A stretch of 64,000 nucleotides of DNA. Origin: Lobosporangium transversale (taxonomy: Eukaryota; Mortierellomycota; Mortierellomycetes; Mortierellales; Mortierellaceae). A model generated the notes under the pieces. It ran no database searches, was not told the origin of the DNA, and saw nothing but the letters and a program-made list of their open reading frames with translations. Below are positions 46,087-59,514 of this stretch, piece by piece. Position 1 is the stretch's first letter. The number at the start of each line of letters is the position of its first letter. Made by a program: the position numbers and the translations under genes. Where the stretch lies: contig NW_019029020.1 in assembly GCF_002105155.1 (NCBI RefSeq), positions 102,501 to 166,500 on the forward strand, read 5' to 3'.

Positions 46087-49000
46087 ATGAGTAATATCAA
46101 TAATCCCTCTCACGGGGTTGACAATCAAGACCTCCCATACAAAGAGAGCGAGGAGGACTATCATGAGTTTGATGAGTACGATGAGGTGACAAAGCCTCAA
46201 ACTCGCCCTTTCTACAAGAGGCGTAAGTACTGGATCTTCTGCGCCATCATGACAGTGATTATTGTCGCTGTCGCTGTCCCTATCGCCCTCTTCGTTATTC
46301 TGCCCAAGATTGCTCAGGTGATCATCAACGGCAGTAGCATGTCTTTCAAGAGCATTCAGATTTCCAACCCCACCAACACTAGTTTGAACATGGCCATGGA
46401 TGGTTCTTTGCAGAACACTGGTCCATTCTCGGCTACTATCAAGTTCCCTGAGCCTATCCAGGTTTATTATAATGATATCTTGCTTGGATCCATGAGTTTG
46501 CCTGATACTAAGGCCAGCGGCGGTTCTGGTGCTCTTGATGTGACTGATGCACCCTTCAATATCAATGATGAGGCTGCATTTGGTGCCTTCTCTGCTGATA
46601 TGGTATGTATTCCATTCTATTCCCATTATCAATTTTTTCATCCTTCTCCGCCCTTCATCAATGCATACATCCAACGCCATCCTTTCCATTCGTTACATTT
46701 GTACACTGCTGTACCGAAGATGGGGGTACAATTCAGGGTCCTTTACGTCTTAGTAATCCTGAGGAAAACCCTTCTTTGGTAGCTTGTCCGTTGCACAAAC
46801 AACCTGTTTGCTGCCATACCAATGCCCTGTCAACCATTCAAAAAAAACCCCCCCACTCTCTTGCTTTACCGATATCTTCATTTATATTCCGATACGCATT
46901 CGCACATACACTTGACCACTCACTCTTTATAATGTAACAACAATACATGAATAGATGAACAAAGAAAAATTCACTTGGGTACTCAAGTCTAAGGTTACGA
47001 TCGTTGCCCTTGGTCGCACCGTCCCTGATCTCGATCTCAACAAAGAACTCGTCCTTGACGGTAAGAAAAAACTAAAATGATTGATCTCCTAAAATTATTC
47101 GCATCGGTAATTATAATACTAAATTGCTAATAACGGTCTTATATGAAACACTTATAGGTATGAATGGCTTCCCCGGCGTTCAGATTCTCAAGTTCGATTT
47201 GCCCTCAGATGCTGCTCCAGGCCAGGGTATCAACCTAGTGATCGACACTGCCATGAATAACCCTTCACCCATCGGTGTGAGCTTGGGTACTATGGTCCTT
47301 GACATTAGCTACAATAACGTTGCATTGGGTCAGGTCAAGGCTACAGGTGCTTCCATCATGGGTGGTCAGCAGTCGGTCTTGAACTTGACTGGTACCATGT
47401 TCCCTCAAACCACACCTGAAGGTCTTGCTACTGTTAGGTATGAATGTTGCACCATGCCTTTGCTATTGCTTTTTACACATTTACACATGAGCGCTGTTAT
47501 GATGGTTTGCTGACTTTTTTTTTTTTTTTTTTTTTTATCATCCTAAAAGCGAGCTGTTCTCAGCCTATATCGCTGGTAAGAGTTCAGAGACAACTGCTCG
47601 TGGTGTTTCTGTCCTCCCTGATGGCGTCAACGAAGTCAGCTGGCTTTCCATCGGTCTCAAGTCCATGGTTCTCAAGGTTCCTCTCCAAACGCCTACTCCT
47701 TTGAACATCATCAAGTCCATTACTCTTGGTCCCATGGGTATGAACTGGACTAACACTGATTCCTATGCGCCTCTCGCCAACTCTCCTGGAGTCATCGCTG
47801 CCTTTGAGATGCCCTTTGGATTCTCCCTCAATGTTACTCAGGTCCAAAACAACATGACCGTTGTCTATAACAACAAGTCTATGGCTATCCTCAATGCTGC
47901 CGAGTGGGGCCCTGCTGTCACTACTAAGGATGCTAGTGGAACTGCTATCAACTTTGCTCTTCCTCCTACCCCCTTCGCTATTAACGCTGACTCCCATGGT
48001 GACTTTGATGACTTTGTCAACAAGTTGACCGTTAGCTCCAATCAGGCTTTTGGTGTTGAGGGTTTCGCTGGTACTGTTGCTCAGACTCCTATCGGTGAGG
48101 TCCGCATTACGGGCATTCCCTTCAAGTCTGATGTCTCTTTGTCTGGTCTCCAGGGCCTCAAAACCGAACCTACTGTCATCAACAGCTTGACTGTCATCGG
48201 TGGTCTCCCCCAAGGCCTCCAGATTGCCCTCAACTTGACTATGGGTAACCCTTCGCAGCTGACAATCGACACTGGTTTCGGCGATAACGCCGTTGTCACA
48301 TTCAACATGCAATACGAAGGTGACAATGTCGGAACTGTTATTTTCCCCAACTTGAACCTCGTTCCTGGACAAAATATCCGTACTGCTGGTGCCTTGTTCA
48401 CCCCCACTGGTACTCAGGGCGGTCAGGCACTCTTGCAGAGATACATGAGCAACCAAGTCTCGACTGTCAGCATTTTTGGCTCCGAGAGCTCGTCTGGCAT
48501 CGCTCCTTTGGCCGCCGGTTTGAAGGACATTCAGTTGCAGTCAGATATGCCTGGTAACCCTGCCCAGCTCCTCTTGAGCACCTCGCTGACTATCCTTGAT
48601 GACACCGGCAAGACTGGCATTGCCATGGCTAGTGTTACTGTTAACAATCCCTTCCAGCCTCCCTTGTCCATCAAGTCGATCAAGTCCACCGTTCAATACA
48701 ACGGCCGCAGTCTTGGTACCATTGATTTGCCCTCAACTTCCATTGATGTTGCTGGCATGACTCAACAGGCTTCTCAACCTTTGCCTTTGTCCATGGATTT
48801 GTCAATTGACTCGTTGCTCAGCTTGATGATCGATCAAGCCAAGGTTAACAACTTGAATGCTGAGCCCATCATTGCCCTTGGAAAGATGGCCAAAGACCCT
48901 ACTGTTCAGATCCCATCCTCAGTCTTCGCTGGCTTCAACCTTCCCACATTCGTCAAGGCTGCTATGGCTGGCCTCAAGGTCGATGTTGATATGACAGTCG

Positions 49001-51588
49001 ATGTTATGGTCGGTGAGTATGCCACTTCGCTCACCTTGACTCAGCTCGGTGTGCCAACCCTCACTGATGATACCATCTTGAAGCTCCTCCCCATTGTTGG
49101 TACCCCTATCGCCCAGGCCATTGTCGATCTTGCTACCTTGAGTTTCACCAGCGTGATGATCAACAGCCCTGCTGAAACTGACTTCACCACCAACATCAAC
49201 GGTCTCATTGGTAACACTGGTCCATTTGATTCAGAGATCTCTTTCCCCAGCGGCTCTGGCCTCGCTTGGGTTAACGGCGATTCGAATGTGAGCATCGGTC
49301 AGATTGGCATGCCCGTTGTTTCTGCTAAGGCTGATGTTGGTGCCCAGCTCGCTTTGACCAACGTTCCATTCCATGTCACCAGCGGTCCTAATATGGGTGA
49401 CTTTGTTGCCTACTCCTTGAAGTCCGAGTCCTTTGAATGGTTGGTTACTGCTGAAAATATGGTTATTACCGCAATGGGTGCTCCCATCCCCGGAATCCGT
49501 ATGACCAAGAAGGTCACTCTCAAGGGCTTCAACGGCCTTCAAGGCTTGGAGATTCAAAAGTATGACTTGCCATCTAATGACCCCAACGGTATCCATCTTG
49601 TCCTTCAGGCTACCCTCCCCAACCCTTCGAACGTCGGTATTGAAATGGGCACTGTTGCCTTCACTAACATCTTCCAGGGACAGGAAATTGGCTTTGTTCA
49701 GACATCTGGTCTCAAGTTGTTGCCCGATGGTGTTACCCCTATTGCCATGGAGGGAACTCTGACTAAACAAACTTCTGAAGCTGGACTTGCTGCTCTTGGT
49801 GATATGTTCCGCTTGGCCCTGAACGGCGGTCAGCCTAACTTGATTGTCCAGGGCAAGTCAGTCACTCCCCCTAGTGGACCTGTCTCGTGGTTGAGCTCTG
49901 CTTTTGGCTCCTTGACCATGAACGTTACTCTCCCCAGCATCGGCAAGCAGGAAATCATCACCGGTATTTCCCTCAAGACTATGACCTTGGATTTCACTGG
50001 TTCTGACCCATACAGTGTCATGACTTCATCCGACAACATTGAGGCCAGCTTCCATATCCCCTTCGCATTCCCATTGGACATTACTCAAGTCGCTGAGGAC
50101 ATGAGCATCCAGTTGCCACAGGGTAACGACGTTGCTACCTTGAAGCTTCCTCTCGGCCCAGCCCAGACTATTGCACCTGGCGTTCTCAAGACTGCTTACA
50201 CTAACCAGCCCTTGAACGTCCTCTCCAGCCAGCATGAGACCTTTAACCATTTCTCCAGGATTTTGACTACTGGTCCTGGTGTCGAATTCTTCTTGGCTGG
50301 TACTGCCGACACTGTTGCTGAGACAGCTGCCGGACAGGTCAAGATCCCTGGTATTGCTGTCAGTGTCAAGTCTGCTTTGGCTGGTATGAATTTGAACGTC
50401 GGAGGTGCTGCTATCACCAACATCGCGATCACTGGAGGTACTCCTGAATACTTGGAGATCAATCAGAATGTTGTCCTCCAGAACCCTTCGGGATTGACCG
50501 TCAAGGTTGGTCAGGTTGGCTTCAACATCGGTTACGCTGGTAACCACATGGGTCAAGCTATTGTCAAGGATATGGTTCTCATTCCTGGCGCCAATATCCT
50601 CCCTGCTGTCTTCCACTTGGCTCCTGCTGATACGCATATTCGTGATGGATTCTTGAGCGGCTTCGTTGCTGGTGCTTCATTCCAACTAGAGATTGCTGGT
50701 GGAGAAGATTCGACCACTGTGGCCTCCTTGAAGGAGGCCATGGCTTCAGTTAAGATGAGCTCCACCATCGCAGGTATCACTGACAAGTTGATTGCTCCTG
50801 GAAGCGCCGCTCAGCCTAACTTGTGGTCAATGCTGCATCCATCTAACGAGCGCAGGACCCCTGTCCAAGTCATGATCTATAACCCCTTCGACACTCCTCT
50901 GTACATCAAGAGCATGAAGGCTTTGAACAGTTGGAGAGGTATGGATTTCGGTGTGGTGGATCAAGAAGTTGGTATGACCATCCCTGCCAAGGGCACTGCC
51001 CTTTCGCCAACTGTTGTTATGGTCTCACCTGGTGGCCCCGGCTTCTTAAAGGTTTTGCTGCCCTTCATGGCAGCTTATCCCGGATTGCTAGTCAAGGCTG
51101 TCGACGTGCCCTTCACTATCAAGTCGACTATCACTGCTTATGTCGGTGGACCCAACGGTTACCTTGGCAATGTTGCTTACCAGCAGCCTGATACTATCAT
51201 TTCTGTCAAGCTTGATTTCGGCACCCCTTCGGGCTTGAAGATTCCTTCTTCGCTCGATGAGATCATGCACCCTACTACGACCTCGACAGTCACAGCTACT
51301 CCCGATGTCCCTGCTCCCAGCCCAAGCCCAGTTGATGTCACTCCTAGCCCTGAGGCCCCTGCCCCTGAACCTGTTACTACCACTGAGGAAGCTCCCGCCC
51401 CTGTTACTCCTTCCCCTGAGCCTTCGACCACTGGTGATGCCCCCATTGTTGCCAAGCGTCAAGATGTTCCCCCTTCCCTTGGTAATCTCATTCCTTCCAG
51501 CGAGGATCCTGCTGTTATTGAGGCATGGCTTAAGGCTCTCGCAAACAAGTTGGCTCTGGATGAGGGTCTTCCAGCTCCTTTCGCATAA
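46087..51588 (+). CDS. Giant membrane-anchored DUF3712-like surface protein
   Basis: Exons are 46087-46602, 46955-47060, 47158-47437 and 47550-51588, giving 1646 aa. A short acidic cytosolic N-terminus and a KRRK patch are followed by one TM segment at ~49-72 ('IFCAIMTVIIVAVAVPIALF'), then ~1400 residues of repeated beta-rich modules. Recurring elements include 'FKSIQISNPTNTSLNM', 'MVLDISYNNVALGQV', 'VTFNMQYEGDNVGTV' and 'GQVGFNIGYAGNHMGQ'. This matches the fungal DUF3712 (LEA2-like) family. The last ~110 residues are Pro/Thr/Ser/Glu-rich and then helical. Type II topology would place the modules outside the plasma membrane. Codon bias is extreme (C-ending), so expression is probably very high. 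Function unknown; wall or vacuolar surface is inferred. Confidence 0.85.
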
Positions 51589-51971
51589 TGTCCATTTACT
51601 ATTCTCTTTTTGAAAAAACAAAAAACAAAAAACAAAACAAAAAAAAAAGGGTATCATTTCTATATCTATATCTTTTCTTTTTCTTTTCCTCGATTTGATG
51701 ATCTTTCTTTATCCTTTTTTTAATTTTATTTTATTTTTCTCTTCCTCCTTTCCTCCTTCTTTCTTTATCCTTATTTTCGTTGTTGAAAAAGATTTGTTTT
51801 GAATGCAAATCGATATTCGACTTGTTATTTTTTTTTGTCATGTATCACCACACACTTTCTTATACCCTATCCCTCTTCCCCTGTACAGTAATTTTAATGA
51901 TTATATTATACTGTCAAATACTTCTTTTTGCCCCTCCTTGACGATCCCATCAACAAAAGACGAAAATTAAG

Positions 51972-52004
<33 letters not shown>

Positions 52005-52350
52005 AAAGAAAAAAGAAAAAAGAAAAAAAGGAAAGAATGGTCGGATGGCCCCTTCTGCCTCCCTAATTGAAAAAGTAGAAAAAAAAAGTGTATATGAGAT
52101 GAGTAACCCTTTAATGAGAATTAATGACTTTTTAAAAAAAAATAAAATTAGATATATAATATAAATAATCTTTATTTCCCTACTTGATATTTGTAAAATA
52201 ATTTGATCCGCATTATGTCCAGTAGAAACATCTTATTCTATGAAAATATTTCATCGATTGTCATTTAGTAACATAGGCAGGCAAAGTAGAAGTTCATGTG
52301 TATTATATATAAAGATGTCTATAGGTATATATATATATATATATGTGTAT
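51589..52350. other. Convergent intergenic region with A-rich runs
   Basis: This 762-bp spacer lies between the DUF3712-like and chitin synthase stop codons. It is T-rich at first, with a ~33-nt A run at ~51970-52001 and AAAG repeats to 52030, and a TA repeat at 52328-52343. 3' UTRs are expected. No gene seen. Confidence 0.45.
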
Positions 52351-52809
52351 TTAGTGACTAAAGAAGCTTAAGAATAAATAGATGATGCTTCCAAAGAACC
52401 GGAACACGGACAATCCGAATACGCTCCACATAATTCCTGCCAGGTAAGCATTTGATCCATCCTGGAAAATACAAAAAAAAAAAAGAGACATAGTATGAAC
52501 AGGTCAGTTAATGACGGGTTAATAAAAACCTGTTATAAATTTACAAAACAAGCGCATCAAAATACAGCAAATAAATAGATAAATGAATAAACTTACATCC
52601 AGAGTCAGCTTCTCCTCGATAGTAGATGAGCAGATAATGGCTGCCAGCAAACCATTAGAACCAATCCAAGCCATGACAAGTCGAGTTCTGAAGCCTCTAT
52701 AGTAATCATCCTGTTTGGTAGCTGCGCTACGAGATTGATGTACCTCTGGAACTTTATGTGAAAGCTCGGCAATTGCTTCTTCATATGCCTCATTACTAAC
52801 AAAAAGGAG

Positions 52810-52840
<31 letters not shown>

Positions 52841-52878
52841 TCAGCGTGTTATAATTGTAATTGTAATTGTAATTATAA

Positions 52879-52909
<31 letters not shown>

Positions 52910-55030
52910 CACTTACATATCTGCAGACGATATTGGAACTTCGACCTCGACGACCTGTCCATCACCCTTCTTGGCTTCTCCCAAATCCGAATGAGTGCTG
53001 TTATCTCCTTTAGTTCCCCAGCTGTTTAACAGAAAAAAAAAAAAAAAAAAAAAAAAAAACAAGCAAACAAACAAAAACTTTAGATGAGTAAGGGAACGTT
53101 CTTCTACTGCAACTCTTTTTTTTTTTTTTTATCATCTTTTCATTCTTCTTACCTGACATCATGGGTGTTACAGAAGGCATAAACGTTCAAGATATTAACA
53201 TAACTTGGCATCATGAACAAATATTGAATAAAGCTGGTGATCATATGCCATGGATCCATATAGAGAAGGGACATAATAATATACAATCCATAGGTCGAGA
53301 GCAATGACATGATAATATCTCGGAAGGCTGCACTCTGAATGATCGTACTAAAGACTCGGAATGAATCTTGACTCGTATCCACTTTACTGAAGGCTGCTTC
53401 CAGCGATTTCACAGTAATCAATGCGGCAGCAAAGAGCATATAGCCCATGATAACCCCAAATGCGACCATCGACATTGTATATGTCGCCTTGGATCCTTGA
53501 GGACGGTTTCTAAAGATAGAGGAAAGAAGAAAAAGAAGAATAAAAAAAAATAAAAAAAAATGAGTAAAATAGCATAAAGCTTTAGCCACAATCAATAGAA
53601 AAAAGCTTAGGAAAATTATCTTTACCCCATCGAGCAGATGAATTGTGTGCAGATTAGGAAGATATAGAGATATCTCATCACTTCAAAGATCCTGGCACCC
53701 CACCCACCTCCAAATGGATCGATATCTGGATTTCCAAGGGATCGTGTAAGGAAATAGAATGTCAAGTACATATTGGCCTATAGTCAATTATGCCATTAAA
53801 GAGTGTTAGTTTTCTAGACATAAAAAAAAAAAAAAAAGAGAGAGAGAGACAGGGACATCAAAACGGTACCAAAGCAAACCACGAGAATAAAATGCTGATA
53901 AAGTTGTAAAAGAACTCTAGATGGAGCCAGAGCTTCCTCACGATACTATGATCTGATCTCCAAATCTTGGCTGAATGTGTCAAGGCATAAATGGCTGCAA
54001 AGAACGATCCATTCAACCATCGACGCCGTTGAGAGATGAATTCAGGCACAGCATCCGGAACGTCGGTCTCTCCGATCGCAGATCGTACATACTTCAAAGT
54101 CCATTGACCTCCTCGTTTCGCCACCAGCTCAAAACAAAGGATTCGATCCTCTGCCAGGTACATATTGGCAGAAAATATGTCATCCATGTCGTCATGGTTT
54201 TCTCCTTTAAAGTAAGAGGCCAAGGGGCCATTTCCTTTTTTGTCATTCAGCAAAGCAGAGTAACGATAGGCAGAAAACGCTCCTGGAAGGACTGAAATGT
54301 ATCCAAAGACTGATTCCATGGGCTTATCCAAGATGTTAGACATTTTATATTCGAAATTTTGAGCCGCGACCAAAGGGTTGAATAGGTTGAAGCATCCACG
54401 TCCTGTCATGGCGCAGATCTCACCACAGGCCCCTCCAACATGCTTATTGACATCAAATGCCTTCCAAAGATGATAAATCGATGTATTTCCTGGCTTTGTT
54501 CCCACATCCAAGAGAACACAGACATTGGGGTTCAAGATCGGTCCGAACGCATTAAAGAACCAGCGGTGAGAGTTGAGTTTCTTCTTGTTCTTTTCTTTGA
54601 GACAGAACAGGATCTGAACCGGAGGGATCTTTTGATTTGCGGATTTGATTTTAAGATCTGGATCGATCGAGATTTGAGCTGTGTATTCGTACAAGTGTGC
54701 AACCACCTCTTTGCCTCCGACTGCATTCTTGGCGATCCCATCCTGATAGACACCCATCATCGCCAGAACACTCAGAACTCGACGACTGATCTTGTATCGG
54801 CCATCGGCTACAATGCAGACAACTACTTTTTTCCAGCCGTCAGGTCCCCAAGTCTTGGATCGATCCCGTGCACAAAGATGAGAGATGTTTTTCATGACGC
54901 CATGCATTGTTCGACAGAATAGAATTTCATCCTCCTATTGATTAAACCATCGAAAAAAAGTGAAAGGGATATTAAATATGATGACTGATGGTTAATAAAC
55001 AGCGGCGTCGCTTAACCTAATTTTTCTTTT

Positions 55031-55061
<31 letters not shown>

Positions 55062-55966
55062 CGCCTGTGTGATGAACACAAAGAACACAAATGATAGGGG
55101 CATTTGGTATATTTATGACAAAGAAAACAAGAACGCGCGCCCTATTTTTTATACAAATAAACCTTCTCTCTCTCCCAACTTACGTTGTACATGGTCATGA
55201 CAATAAACAGTTCTGTCTCTCGATTCAACATCTTGGGTCGAAGGGTATAATTCTGACGTTTAAACTCATTTGGGTCACAGGTCACGGCCGTGTAGCGCAT
55301 CGTCTTGAACTCATCTGAATTCTTTCGGGGTAATACATCCAACAGTTTAGTAGGCACAGGACAATCCATGACCAGGTTTCCTTCTGTCAGCGTCACCTTC
55401 TTAGTAGTCTTGTACCGTCGTGTCTGACGCGCAGGTGCGGGTCCATAATGAAGTGTAGAACCATTGGGGTTATAAGGTTGGTAAGGGTATGATGGTTGTG
55501 GTGGAGGCATGGGAGAATGCGGTCCAAATCCATTGGCGAATGGATATTGATTCTCTAGAACAGTTGGTATTGGCATAGGCATGTGCATAGGAGCAGCCGT
55601 GGACATAGGCATAGCGAAGGATACATTTGGGGCATTGGTTGCTATTGGTAATGAGGCCATTGGTGCCTGAGATCGTTGCCGGATCAGTTGTGCAGAATTA
55701 GGTTGGATAGGTAACATCTGTAAAGCTCCATCGTTTCCAATGCTCGCGGTATTGTTAATGTTGTTATTATTATGGTTTAACGAGGTAGGTTGTAGAAAGT
55801 TGTTGTTATTGGTATACGTAGTCGAGGTGGCTGTCATGTTCCGCATGTCCGGAACTGTACGAGAGGTGGACATCCCGCCATTTTTCTGCTGTTGCTTTTT
55901 TGGCATCGTATTGGGCAAAGCTTTTCCACCCCGGTTTTTGTTATTGTTGTTATTGCTGCTGACCAT
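52351..55966 (-). CDS. CHS: Chitin synthase, division 1 (class I-III type)
   Basis: Minus-strand exons are 55966-55184, 54934-53870, 53777-53626, 53509-53153, 53021-52917, 52795-52597 and 52461-52351, giving 923 aa. It is a plasma-membrane processive GT2 enzyme that polymerises UDP-GlcNAc into chitin. Residues 1-~175 are Asn/Gln/Met/Pro-rich. The division-1 N-terminal segment '[17 protein letters not shown]' is followed by the catalytic core: '[11 protein letters not shown]', '[10 protein letters not shown]', '[10 protein letters not shown]' (EDR from ~523) and 'QRRRW' at 563-567. 'GACGEI' is also present. C-terminal hydrophobic segments '[15 protein letters not shown]' and '[19 protein letters not shown]' form the pore region. 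Introns 4 and 5 have T and A runs; intron 5 also has a TTGTAA repeat. I did not assign the exact class. Confidence 0.94.
52854..52882. repeat. TTGTAA hexamer tandem repeat
   Basis: About five imperfect copies of TTGTAA lie inside a chitin synthase intron, flanked by a T run (52883-52909) and an A run (52810-52836). Confidence 0.7.
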
Positions 55967-57237
55967 TTTGCCTTTATGGGTCGGTTTGTGAAATCTGATG
56001 ACGGTAAGTGTGTGCGAGCACGAAGGCTCGAAGACGAAGAAGAAAAAAAAAGAGAGAGGGAGGTAAAAGGATGAAAGGCTCTACTACAGAGACAGATAAA
56101 TCCAACGTCTTAATTGCGGTTAGAGAGCGTGGGAGGGAGATAAAGGCAAGGGAGACGTTTTGCAGGAAGAAGATAGATGAGACAAGGGTTACTACTAATT
56201 TTGTTTTTTTTTTTTTTTTTTTTTCCGTTGAGACGTCAAAAGATGATGAAAATAGGGAGGATTGGTATCAATTATACAATACAAACAAAGAGAACAATGA
56301 TAACAACGAATTCTTAATGAATGAAAGGAAAGAGAATGAAGAGAAGTATAAGAAGAGAAGTGTAAGAAGAGAAAGGGAAAGAAAAGAAAGAATGGTATGT
56401 GTTACTTCGCCTGCGAAAACTAACACGAGTATTTTATTATTCACTTCTGTTCCCGACAGGCAGTTGTTTTTTTTTATCTTTTCTTAGTGATTAGTGAAGA
56501 TGAAGAGAAGAAGAAGAAAGAAAGGAATTCAAATGAATCCGATGCAGCGGGGCATTGTCCATTGTTCATTTCATTTTCATCATTTGTCTTTGGACGAGGG
56601 AAGGCTGTTTCCTTTGGCGCATCTTTTGTTGGATTCTATTGAATATTTGATTAATTTAATTTCTGCATTAGTTTTTTGCTTATTGACAACAAGGTTTGAT
56701 GAGATTTGGGTAGGGGGGCACTTGTCATCAACATCCATGCTCAACGCAGCTCAACAATCTTTGGTGCTTATCATCCATGGTGTGTAGTGTATCTATATGC
56801 AGTCGTGTCCTATAGCCCTTATTCATCATGGTCCTGTGCCCGCTCCATTTACTCTTTCTTCTCTTTTGATGGCGTGCATGCATAGACGTATTTTAATAAG
56901 GAATTTATTTTATTCTTGGCATAATAACGAATTATAATAGTAATAAATAGATACAGCAAAACCTCACCTCTCATAAACAGCCTCCAACACGAAATATGAA
57001 ATTCAATCCAATAGCCACAGCCATACAGGCGTGGGCGTCCAGAATGGGACTGGATTTATTATCTCCAAACCAGTAGATCTTGCTAACCATTAGCTTACAC
57101 TAAAAGATTCGTTGCGTCCGCTTTTTTCTCGTTTATTCCTGAACAAACCAACCAATCGATTTATGTCATTTTATATAATATTCAAATCCAAGTTTTAGTG
57201 CCGATCAAACCAGGTTCTAAAGTCTTACTTTCTTTGG

Positions 57238-57271
<34 letters not shown>

Positions 57272-57481
57272 CTTATTTGGTTTCATGTCTGTTGTTTATG
57301 CACACTCGATGAAGACAGGGGTATCCCTCAAACATCCACCACTTGATAAAATGACAAAGAAATAAGAGGTAGAGGAAAAAAGGGAGGGAAGACAACTTTT
57401 CTTTCCATGAGTGTCTGTGCACACATTAGATTTTATGGCCTGAAACATCCCGAGATTCGTGGTAAGTTCAAGTTTAATAGT
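55967..57481. other. Intergenic region between chitin synthase and IWR1
   Basis: 55967-56520 is purine-rich (AG-rich on plus, CT-rich on the chitin synthase coding strand), so it is the probable long 5' leader and promoter of the chitin synthase gene. A T run lies at 56202-56223. 56530-57480 is AT-rich with a 28-nt A run near 57241-57268. The open frames in the purine tract encode only Lys/Arg/Glu repeats and are not genes. Confidence 0.45.
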
Positions 57482-59514
57482 TTAATACAAGTAATCATCA
57501 TCATCTGTGTCGGACAACTCGTGTTCATCTATCAATTCCAGGGTCAGGGGTTAAGGTTAGATACAATTCAAGAAATAAAAATAATCATCCGAAGACGTTT
57601 ATGCAGGTACAAGAAGGAAAAAAACTTACATGCATATTCATCATCACTAAGTTCTTCAGGATAGTCGTTCTGATAATAATCTTCTGCATTCGAATCCGAG
57701 TCTTCATAATCGTTTTCGCTAGAATCGTCTTCATGAACAAAATTGTTTTCATCATCGCTAAACCAAAGTCTAAAAAACGAATAAAAGCAAAATCATAAAA
57801 GTTTTAAGATTAAGTGTTGTCTCCACTACCTTTATAACGATTTTGTTATACAGACAAAGCTTCAAAACATACAATGAACCGATAGTGCGATGTTGTGACT
57901 CCTGCAAATGATCTGCATGCAGATCCCGATAGTAAATGTCATAAACGTATTCATCGTCCGATTCTTCGCCTTCTAATACATCATTACTCTTTCTAGACAG
58001 AGGGGTTGACGACCGATTACGCTCCTCAGTTGCATCGGTGATGATCTTTGGATCTGATGGTTGCTCAGAGACTGGATTTTTCCATTAATCAAAAACAGTT
58101 ACATGTTAACAATGATATCCCTAAGAGAATATTGAACATACAACTCTTCTATATGAAAGTACTATAAACTTACTTGTCAAGTATTCGCGCACCATGGGTA
58201 AAAAGTTACACATGATATCGGATTCCTCTGCTTCATTCATCCTAAATATCAAACAGTTGTCAATGCTGATAGTGAGCTTTATGTATAGCGTTGATAGTCG
58301 TTTAAATCCACAAGTGATTGCTGGTGTCCACATGCGTTGTCCTAATATTTCGTATCCTTACAGTTGTTCCTTTGTCTTAGGCGCCTCCTCTTTGACAGCA
58401 TCATACATCTTGAACATGTCCAGCACAGTCTCAGCTTGTGCCTCCGCAGAAGAGCTAGAATGGGGATTATAGATAAGAATGCGATTAACTTTCAGTCTGA
58501 CTTGTACCCGCTTTTTTTTTTTTTTTTTTTTTCTTTACATGACTTTCGGTGGTAGCTGTCCATGTGAAGAAAGTCCCACTCTGTTCTGGTTGATGACTCT
58601 GTAGCGTGCTGACTGTGCGTCACGTTGTATTTTTTCTGTTAGCTCTGCCCTGTTCTTTTGGGTTATATTCTCTAGATCCTGAAGGCGCTCCGATAGACGG
58701 GATCTAGGACGCCGTGTCGTCTCTGCCAAGTGATTAATCCTATCCTATTGTATTTTAATTATATATCAACAAAAAAGAGGGTTAGCAGCGCAGCATAGCG
58801 CGAGATAAATAAAATAAATAAATAAATAAAAAAGATACCGTAGACGGAAGAAAAAGCTTACTCTCAATTGAATGGATTGTACAGGGTCCCTGAAACTGCT
58901 CTTTTTGACGGTAGTGGCAAGTCTGAATACAGCTGATGGCTCTATTGTAAACACCACGACATTCAACATGTTTTGCTGTATAAGAAGGTCTATCCTGATG
59001 CTTGAAGCAACAAAAAATAAATAAAAAAAAAGATCGCTTTCGTTGCAGCAGCCTTAATTACTTGGAAGTGCTACATCTCCCGCTTTCGCATTTTCTGCCT
59101 CTTGTTGCTCCTTGTCTTCCTGAGTCATCAACTTCTTCCCTTGCATCTTTTCTAATTGTTCCTCTACCACTAATAGACGGATTGTCATAGATCGAAATTA
59201 AAATATAAGGTGTGGTTAGTAAGTATTAAGAATAAAAAAAATAAACAAAAGCTGTCTAAAGTAGCTTGCTTCTATCCAAAAGGAAAGAAATAACCGATCC
59301 ATCACTATTTCATACCGAGTGTATCCAAAGGCTCCTCATTGCGCTTGCGTTTGATTCTCAAAATAGTAAAAGCTTCATTATTGGGCGAAGCGTTCGAAGC
59401 ATTGGATCGTTTCAGATCATTGTTGATCGCTGCCTTGCTCTCCAGGGTATCATTGTCAAACGTAAACGGTATATCGATTGGAGTGCGAATAGCCTTTGTT
59501 TTATTGGTTGCCAT
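57482..59514 (-). CDS. IWR1: RNA polymerase II nuclear-import factor IWR1 (SLC7A6OS)
   Basis: Nine minus-strand exons: 59514-59316, 59169-59062, 58989-58862, 58744-58539, 58454-58362, 58241-58174, 58071-57873, 57769-57630 and 57528-57482, giving 395 aa. Iwr1 binds assembled RNA polymerase II and carries it into the nucleus. The N-terminal 'FTILRIKRKRNEEPLDTLV' is the bipartite NLS-like signature of the family. The conserved core 'SDDEYVYDIYYRDLH' and the acidic C-terminus 'SDSNAEDYYQNDYPEELSDD' match the Iwr1 domain. All nine junctions keep phase. The exon 2/3 junction uses an acceptor at 58991-58990 because the two nearer AGs break frame. The last exon encodes only 15 residues. Confidence 0.88.

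Noticed and set aside
47584-48456. 290-codon antisense open frame inside the DUF3712-like gene
   Set aside because: It arises from the strong C-ending codon bias of the sense gene, which removes antisense stops. No recognisable motif; several similar antisense frames occur along the same exon.
56008-56487. 159-codon frame upstream of chitin synthase
   Set aside because: Purine-rich tract giving Lys/Arg/Glu repeats; it lies in the chitin synthase leader and has no domain.
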